A stretch of 19,369 nt of DNA from Deltaproteobacteria bacterium (GTDB taxonomy: Bacteria > Bdellovibrionota > UBA1018 > UBA923), in contig JACQAW010000314.1 in the NCBI GenBank assembly GCA_016194725.1, positions 1-19,369 on the forward strand, written 5' to 3'. The position numbers and the translations under genes are program-made. Below are positions 14,760-19,369 of the stretch, in pieces. The notes beneath the pieces are model-generated. The model worked only from the letters and a program-made list of their open reading frames with translations, was not told the origin of the DNA and searched no databases. The number at the start of each line of letters is the position of its first letter. Position 1 is the first letter of the stretch.

Positions 14760-16284
14760 ATGCTGTTTGATGCGATTCGCGAGGAAATCTTTACCCAGGT
14801 AAAAAACGCTCTTCCCCCGGAAGCCGTGGCTGAAGCCGTGCTGGAAGTGCCGCCCGACCCCAAAATGGGCGACTTCGGTTTTCCCATCTTCAAGCTGGCC
14901 AAGGCGATGCGCAAAGCGCCGCCCATGATCGCGAAAGATCTGGCGGCAAAACTTGCCGCTATGCCTGCCCTGACCTCGAAAATTGAAATCTCGGCACTGG
15001 GCCCTTACGTAAACTTCACCGTGAAGCGCGAGGTACTGGTGACCGATGTGCTGCAGTCGCTGCTTTTGTCGGGCGACGGGCTGGCTTCGAAAAAACTGGC
15101 CAAAGACGCGCCCACCGTCATCATGGAATTTTCGAGCCCCAACGTGGCCAAACCTTTCAACATCTATCATCTGCGTTCGACCATGATCGGCAACACCCTG
15201 GCGCGCACATACGCCGCACGTGGATTCCGGCCGGTTGCGATCAACCACCTGGGCGACTGGGGCACGCAGTATGGCACGCTGGCCGTGGCCTACGAAATGT
15301 GGGGCGACGACGCCGAGCTGGACAAACGGGGTATCGAATATCTGGTCGAGCTCTACGTCCGCATCAATAAAGAGATCGAGGGCGACGAAAAGCTTCAGCT
15401 TCGCACCCGCGAGTATTTCACGCGCCTTGAAAAGGGCGACCCCGCGATTCGCAAACTATGGGAAAAGTTCCTGAACCTTTCGCTCGACGAATTTCGCCGC
15501 ACCTATGAGCGGCTCAATGTGCACTTCGACCATTACTGGGGCGAATCGTTTTATATCGATAAGGTGCCGGCGCTGGAAAAGCTTCTCAAAGACAAGGGTC
15601 TGCTGCTTGAATCGCAGGGCGCCCAGGTGGTGGAGCACGCGCAAAGGCAACTTCGTCACCATGGAAGCCGTGCTGGACCATGCCTACGACCGCGTCAAAA
15701 CCATCATGGCCGAAAAGAACTCGGCGATGAGCGAGGACGAACGAGCCAAAGCCGCCGAGGTCATTGGCACCGGCGCCATCATTTATAACGATCTTTCCAC
15801 CGACCGGGTCACCGACGTGAACTTCGACCTCGACCGGGTTTGCGATTTCGAAGGCGAAACCGGGCCCTACATTCAATACGCGCACACGCGGTGCCTGGGA
15901 ATTTTGAGGAACGCGCCGGCCGAACTTTTGGCGGGCATTCAGATTCCCAAACTCATGGACTTGGCCGCAGCCCAACCCGGCTTTGAAAAGCTGGCCACCG
16001 CCGCGCAAGCCAAGCTTTCGCAGGCCGAAGAGATTGATCTGATTCGCACCCTGGCTAGGCTGCCCATGATTCTCGACTTCGTGCTGGAGGGGTACCGCCC
16101 CAATGTGCTGGCTACCTATCTAATCGACGTGACCAAGACGTTCAATGTTTTCTATCGCGCGCACAAAGTGCTGGTCGAAGACGCCGAGCTGGCGCGGGCG
16201 CGGTTGGCGTTGGTGCTGGCCACCCAGCGTACCCTGCTCAAGGGACTCTCGTTGCTGGGTATGCGGGTTCCTGCGCGTATGTAA
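14760..16284 (+). pseudogene. argS: Arginyl-tRNA synthetase, disrupted: frame change at an apparent internal deletion
   Basis: ArgRS charges tRNA-Arg. The first frame (14760 to about 15633, 291 codons) has the N-terminal Arg-tRNA additional domain, the nucleotide-binding start (EFSSPNVAKPFNIYHLRSTMIGN) and INHLGDWGTQYGTLAVAY. It ends sensibly at GAQVV. From 15634 a second frame reads STRKGNFVTMEAVLDHAYDRV, then GETGPYIQYAHTRCLGIL and the normal C-terminus LLGMRVPARM. Everything the family has between these points is absent: the KSDG/YATRD strand, the VVG-x-x-Q-x-x-H loop and the Met of the KMSTRKG loop, about 80-90 residues. The product as read would be inactive. The canonical HxGH is NIYH here. 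An assembly error is as likely as a real deletion, since argS is normally essential and single-copy. Confidence 0.88.
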
Positions 16285-16290
16285 GCCAGG

Positions 16291-16416
16291 TCAGGTCAGG
16301 CTGCGCTTGATCATGAACTCGACGTCGGCGTTGGCATCAATATAGGTAATTTTTATCTCGGGATGCGCGTCCTGAAAGACTCGAAAGATTTCATCTACAA
16401 ACCTTTGTCGAGTCCA
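16291..16416 (-). pseudogene. C-terminal remnant of a STAS-like (DUF4325-type) protein
   Basis: Directly after the TAA stop of the BON gene, in the same minus-strand frame, 41 further codons read WTRQRFVDEIFRVFQDAHPEIKITYIDANADVEFMIKRSLT and stop at 16291. RFVDEIFRVF...HPEI...I.AN.DVEFMIKR closely resembles the end of DUF4325 STAS-like domains that accompany histidine-kinase-type ATPases. There is no start codon or ribosome-binding site, and the rest of the domain is missing. It is best read as a decayed end joined to the BON gene by deletion. Confidence 0.55.
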
Positions 16417-17643
16417 TTAGGTCAATACTCCGCTATTAATGATAAAGGGACACTCCGTGTGCCAGCAGCCATTCCAATTACGGCCATCGCTGGGTGGAAG
16501 CGCACGATCAGAAACGAAGGATTTGCAAAGACTCCAAGCACGGAGCTGGCCTTGTTCTAGTAGCTTGGCACTGGGGTCGGAACAGGACTTGGCGTTGGGC
16601 TCAGGTTCCCCATAACCCAACGGAAAAATCTCACCAGGATACGTCTCGAAATAACGCATCGCAATACCCGGCGGTTCTCCCGCTTGAATCTTGAGCTGAT
16701 TCCACACTGCCTTGGCTCCTCCTTGAAAGGCATCGAGCAGCGCCCTGGTGTACTCGGTTATCGACACCACGGATCCGGTGATGATGACCACTCCATTTTT
16801 CACTACCGTGTCGAGCTGGTTTCCACCACCTGGGCTGAGTATGGGGTCGTGGTCAATCTGAATGTCCACCGACTGCTTGATCTGGTTGTCCTCAGGGCTC
16901 TCGCCGGGCGCGCCCACTTCAATTCCGTTACGAAGCCCCACCACGCCGGGAATTTGCGCGACATCGCGCGTGGCGAGCAGCCATTCCCCCGCGCTCTTTA
17001 CGCGGCCGTGCAGCATCACCACGCTGTCCTTAACGTGAGCCATGATCGGACGGCCGTTGAGCTCGGGGTCGGCGTGCAGTACCGAATTCACCGCGTCGTT
17101 AAGCTGGCGGTCGCTGAAGCGCTCAGGTGGCTTGACCACAATATCGCTCAGCACGCGCACCACGCCAATAACCGCGGCTGCATCGCTTTCAGCCGCAAGC
17201 TTGGCTGATAGGCTGCTGAACGTGCCCGATAGCCTGACATTGCCGTTTTTCACCGAAATGTCCGTAATGTTTTCGCCTATTCGTGCATCAGCTCCCATGG
17301 AACCCGCCACCTCGTCATAGATATCCTCGTCCTCGCGAGCAGCCGCCACTGGGGGTTTTAGAGGCAGTGGACGGACGACCAAGCCATAGGCGTCGACACC
17401 GACAATGCCGTCCACTTCCAGTGCGTCCACGAAGGCCTGGGTTTTCTGCGAAGGCTGCGCAACCTCGCCAGTCAGCTTGGCTACGCCACGGGTAACGGTA
17501 ACTCCGAGTGTCGCGAACCGCAGCGCTGGCTGCGTGCTGATCTTGGCGCGGATGGCGCGGGCCAGGTCTTCATCGGTTGGTGGGTGGGCGGCTTGGGAAA
17601 GCGGCGCAGCTGCTACCAGCGCCAAGAAAAGGATATTGAGCAT
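16417..17643 (-). CDS. Secreted protein with four BON domains
   Basis: ATG 17643 opens a Sec signal peptide (MLNILFLALVAAAPLSQAA); a TTG at 17679 is an alternative start but would bury the signal behind 12 residues. No clear Shine-Dalgarno is seen for either. The 408-residue product has four successive BON (OsmY-like) modules, at about 22-90, 105-168, 173-241 and 252-320. Each has an acidic helix followed by a V-x-x-G-x-V-x-L-x-G-x-V strand pair (GVAKLTGEVAQ, GNVRLSGTFS, SVVMLHGRVKS, GVVIITGSVVS). BON domains are thought to bind phospholipid or envelope surfaces in the periplasm. The last ~85 residues (after KIQAGEPPG) contain several cysteines and are not recognised. The stop codon is followed in frame by the STAS-like remnant, so the original end may be changed. 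Confidence 0.8.
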   Translation of the reverse strand: MLNILFLALVAAAPLSQAAHPPTDEDLARAIRAKISTQPALRFATLGVTVTRGVAKLTGEVAQPSQKTQAFVDALEVDGIVGVDAYGLVVRPLPLKPPVAAAREDEDIYDEVAGSMGADARIGENITDISVKNGNVRLSGTFSSLSAKLAAESDAAAVIGVVRVLSDIVVKPPERFSDRQLNDAVNSVLHADPELNGRPIMAHVKDSVVMLHGRVKSAGEWLLATRDVAQIPGVVGLRNGIEVGAPGESPEDNQIKQSVDIQIDHDPILSPGGGNQLDTVVKNGVVIITGSVVSITEYTRALLDAFQGGAKAVWNQLKIQAGEPPGIAMRYFETYPGEIFPLGYGEPEPNAKSCSDPSAKLLEQGQLRAWSLCKSFVSDRALPPSDGRNWNGCWHTECPFIINSGVLT

Positions 17644-17710
17644 GGTTATGATACGAGCAATTTTGAGACCGATAGCCAACTGAAACGGCGGGCGGGTCGA
17701 GCCCCGGGCA

Positions 17711-18123
17711 TTAGTGCTCGGTTGGTTTGAGCTTGATGAAGTTCAGCTCGACAGAGCCGTCCCTGAGCACTTTCTTCTGAACCTGCAGCGGAAATGCAAA
17801 TTCAAAGCTGGGTGGTGCTGAACGTGGACCTTTAGGGCGTTCGTGAGTGAGCACCGAATTGTAAAAACACCCAGTATATTCTCGGGCAAAGTTTCCCGTT
17901 GGCTCAACCCGCTCTTGCACAGACAGAACTGCCACGATTGAAACCGGGACTCGATCCAGGGCATTCCACTTTGGGACACGCGAAAATGTTTCACCTGAAA
18001 CGCGTCACAAAAGGGACCGGAGGACCAGGGTGAATCAGGAGTCCGGAGCTTTAACGCTTGATTCGTCGCACAGCCAGCGGCCGGAAACGAGGCTATTGAG
18101 ATATATGCGAGCAACCTTGGCAT
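17711..18123 (-). pseudogene. Small lipoprotein gene, probably frameshifted
   Basis: The frame from ATG 18123 begins MPRLLAYISIASFPAAGC, a plausible short lipoprotein signal, and continues NQALKLRTPDSPWSSGPFCDAFQVKHFRVSQ. After about 17970 it becomes cysteine/arginine-rich and loses protein character. A second frame, open from about 18006, then reads WNALDRVPVSIVAVLSVQERVEPTGNFAREYTGCFYNSVLTHE and ends SFEFAFPLQVQKKVLRDGSVELNFIKLKPTEH at 17711, which looks like genuine coding sequence but has no ATG of its own. One small indel between about 17940 and 18006 would join them into a protein of about 137 residues. No family is recognised. Alternatively only the 74-codon GTG frame from 17935 is real. 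Confidence 0.45.
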
Positions 18124-18144
18124 CAGGCAGGGTGCTAACCCCAG

Positions 18145-18163
18145 TTCGGTCGCCGCGGCGACC
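18145..18163. repeat. RAYT-associated palindrome, copy 1
   Basis: GGTCGCCGCGGCGACC (18148-18163) is a perfect 16-bp palindrome preceded by TTC, as in the other two copies. It lies 20 bp past the transposase stop, between it and the start of the small lipoprotein. Confidence 0.85.
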
Positions 18164-18183
18164 ACTATCTCGATCGGACGGCT

Positions 18184-18771
18184 TCAGAGCTGTAAAACGC
18201 CCTCGACGATATAGAAGCCGTCACGCTGGGAATAGATTCCAGCTTTGATGGGGTTTCGCGCGACATAGGTATCGACGGTATGAAGTTCGCCCAGTGTCTT
18301 GAGCGGCCGAGACCAAGCCCTGGCACGCCAAAGCTTCGTACCCGAAACCATCTGCGCGATTTGTCCGGCCAGAAATCGCAGGGCGTTTGCGAACTGCGCG
18401 CGGGAACCAACCTTGATGACCAGGTGGACGTGGTCGCTCATGACCGCGAGCGCCCGGATTTTTACGCCGAAGCGATCTTGGGTGACGCGAATAATTTGAC
18501 GAATGACGGGTTGGTGCCGACGAAGAGTCGGACGCTTGGATTTCATGACGAGGTGATTCGCTCCTCGCAGCGAAATCGGGCGCGCGATTTTTCGAGCGGT
18601 ATATTTCTTTTCTCGAATCAGAGCAAGTGCGATGCCAACGAAATTTACCACGGACGTCACAATGACTTGCCACTGAGTGCGTTCCGGATTCCGAGCTATT
18701 TTCATTCGCCACTTTGTTTTGGGACAGGGGCGATGGGTCCTTGCGCGTCTATTCAGGTTTTGAATTTCCAA
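18184..18771 (-). CDS. REP-associated tyrosine transposase (RAYT, Y1/IS200-like domain)
   Basis: The 195-residue protein has the Y1 (HUH) transposase fold markers: a strand start ISLRGANHLVMKSKRPTLRR, the metal-binding HUH motif in MSDHVHLVIKV (His 114 and 116), and a later helix HTVDTYVARNPIKAGI with the candidate catalytic Tyr near 169. The latter matches the 'YV-x-NP-x-KAG' stretch of single-copy RAYTs. RAYTs cut and join single-stranded DNA at REP palindromes and are thought to spread them. Three copies of a 16-bp palindrome lie around this gene. The start is uncertain: ATG 18771 or ATG 18705 (MKIARNPERTQWQ) are both possible, and the family domain starts near residue 53. No terminal inverted repeats of an insertion sequence are seen. 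Confidence 0.82.
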   Translation of the reverse strand: MEIQNLNRRARTHRPCPKTKWRMKIARNPERTQWQVIVTSVVNFVGIALALIREKKYTARKIARPISLRGANHLVMKSKRPTLRRHQPVIRQIIRVTQDRFGVKIRALAVMSDHVHLVIKVGSRAQFANALRFLAGQIAQMVSGTKLWRARAWSRPLKTLGELHTVDTYVARNPIKAGIYSQRDGFYIVEGVLQL

Positions 18772-18797
18772 TCCGGAGAATTATTTTTCGACGGAAC

Positions 18798-18816
18798 TTC
18801 GGTCGCCGCGGCGACC
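18798..18816. repeat. RAYT-associated palindrome, copy 2
   Basis: The same 16-bp palindrome (18801-18816) with the conserved TTC before it stands about 30 bp upstream of the transposase start at 18771. The right flank differs from the other copies. Confidence 0.85.
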
Positions 18817-18829
18817 GGTTTCTGCCAAA

Positions 18830-19015
18830 AAACTCGGGGGACCGATTTTGGTTCCGACTTGGTTTTTGGATTCGGACTTGGATTTTGATTCTCGACCTGG
18901 ATCTGATTTTGTCATCGGGATTTGACTCCGGTCCAGCTTCGGATTCGGACTCGGGTTCCGAATGGGAGTCGGGGTCAGGATCCGGTACCGTAACCGATCA
19001 CAGGTCACGGGTACC
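18830..19015. repeat. Degenerate low-complexity repeat region (GATTCGGACTTGG-like)
   Basis: The 477-base gap 18772-19248 has no gene I can support. It contains palindrome copies 2 and 3 and, between them, loosely repeated words such as TTCGGACT, TTCGGATTCGG, GACTCGGG and GGATTTGACTCCGG. In one plus frame it reads as alternating Ser/Asp/Gly, which is a by-product of the repeat. Near the end GGTACCGTAACC pairs imperfectly with GGTCACGGGTACC (about 18982-19013), and an A/T-rich block follows (19024-19080). Confidence 0.6.
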
Positions 19016-19100
19016 GCTCCGACCTAAAATCCCAAAATAAAAAAATCCCCCTTTTTATTTTTCCGCAAGTTTTTTCTGAAAACATTTTCAATTTTCCAGA

Positions 19101-19122
19101 TTCGGTCGCCGCGGCGACCGAA
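19101..19122. repeat. RAYT-associated palindrome, copy 3 (extended)
   Basis: Here the shared 16-bp palindrome (19104-19119) extends to a perfect 22-bp palindrome, with TTC on the left mirrored by GAA on the right. It may be the most complete copy. It lies in AT-rich DNA about 130 bp upstream of the partial gene at 19249. Confidence 0.85.
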
Positions 19123-19177
19123 ATTCTCACGAATTGAAATTTATTTTCGTCATCGAAGCCCCGGCGACGAATTTTCA

Positions 19178-19207
19178 TTGGTGGGAAATTTTATCCCCGA
19201 CTAGAAT
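19178..19207 (+). promoter_or_regulatory. Possible promoter for the right-edge gene
   Basis: TTGGTG (19178-19183), an 18-base spacer and TAGAAT (19202-19207) resemble a sigma-70 promoter. The leader would be about 35 bases, with GGAGG at 19234-19238 before ATG 19249. The -35 match is poor. Confidence 0.3.
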
Positions 19208-19248
19208 AACAACCAACAACAGTTTGTATCCACGGAGGGCACAACAAA

Positions 19249-19369
19249 ATGGGATCGTTCAGGGATATTGCATTTACTTCGGCCGAGCTCGCGAGGCTCG
19301 CGAATATTGAAAAGTCGAAATTGGATGTGGCGGAAAAGGACGGCCAGCTTCAGACCATCCGGCGCCGGG
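19249..19369 (+). CDS. N-terminal fragment with MerR/ParA-like helix-turn-helix (truncated by window edge)
   Basis: ATG 19249 follows a GGAGG Shine-Dalgarno by about ten bases, and the frame is open to the window end (40 residues). The sequence MGSFRDIAFTSAELARLANI, then EKSKLDVAEKDGQLQTIRRR, has the F-(S/T)-x-x-E-L-A-x-L-x-x-(I/V)...E-x-x-G-x-L pattern of MerR-type winged helices. Such a segment often opens ParA-like partition ATPases in deltaproteobacterial relatives. Only the DNA-binding head is present, so the full function cannot be decided. Confidence 0.6.
   Translation, partial: MGSFRDIAFTSAELARLANIEKSKLDVAEKDGQLQTIRRR

Noticed and set aside
14686..14926. Extended N-terminus for the TPR-like protein from ATG 14926
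   Set aside because: The extension is antisense to the start of argS, and a strong GAGGAGG Shine-Dalgarno marks GTG 14686.
15505..16284. Independent 259-codon gene within the argS region
   Set aside because: Its first 43 codons are nonsense relative to any family and the rest is the C-terminal half of ArgRS; it is one broken gene, not two.
17657..17670. Sigma-54-like motif before the BON gene (CGGTCT, then TTGCT)
   Set aside because: GG and GC are ten bases apart but the -24 element matches poorly, and the implied start is only two bases from the ATG.
18714..19040. 108-codon plus-strand frame ending in Ser/Asp/Gly repeats
   Set aside because: The repeats come from the degenerate DNA repeat, the start lies inside the transposase gene, and palindrome copy 2 interrupts it; no signal or ribosome-binding site.

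Overview
The window looks like chromosomal DNA of a moderately GC-rich Gram-negative bacterium. It carries lipoproteins with clear lipoboxes, an outer-membrane beta-barrel-like protein, a TonB-family protein, BON-domain and FecR-domain proteins, and sigma-54-type promoter motifs. The high density of secreted proteins and lipoproteins, together with MutS2 and a short-type citrate synthase, would fit a Bdellovibrionota/Oligoflexia or other former-deltaproteobacterial lineage. That is an inference from gene style; no 16S or other taxonomic marker is present. No tRNA, rRNA or CRISPR array was seen.

Layout. Positions 1-1726 (minus): a NicO-type nickel/cobalt transporter cut by the left edge, overlapping the end of an NFACT/RqcH-family gene that is broken by a frame change and apparently an internal deletion. 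Positions 1745-4264 (plus): mutS2, divergent from NFACT across 18 bp, with a 42-bp tandem repeat coding an N-terminal extension. Both families act in bacterial ribosome rescue. Positions 4405-5452: a lipoprotein and a small secreted protein, convergent. Positions 5554-7804: citrate synthase (minus, good sigma-70-like promoter) divergent from a TonB-like protein. Positions 7879-8709 (minus): an unrecognised protein with a helix-turn-helix-like stretch and a C-terminal membrane anchor. Positions 8710-10987: a regulatory stretch with a nested inverted repeat, then two related lipoprotein genes, each preceded by a sigma-54 (-24/-12) promoter motif.

Positions 10937-14686 (minus) form a four-gene cell-envelope operon: membrane-anchored coiled-coil/TPR protein, FecR-domain protein, beta-barrel protein, and HExxH metallopeptidase lipoprotein. 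Divergent from it is argS (14760-16284), broken by a frame change exactly where roughly 80-90 residues of the catalytic core are missing. Beyond it lie a 41-codon remnant of a STAS-like (DUF4325-type) gene, a four-BON-domain secreted protein, a small probably frameshifted lipoprotein, and a REP-associated tyrosine transposase (RAYT). Three copies of a 16-bp perfect palindrome surround the RAYT. The right edge cuts a gene starting with a MerR/ParA-like helix-turn-helix segment.

The observations most worth following are the RAYT-palindrome unit, the sigma-54 lipoprotein pair with its large inverted repeat, and the run of precisely broken genes (NFACT, argS, STAS remnant, small lipoprotein). The last could be real decay or assembly error. 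An argS lacking part of its catalytic core could not support growth unless another copy exists, so assembly error must be excluded first.
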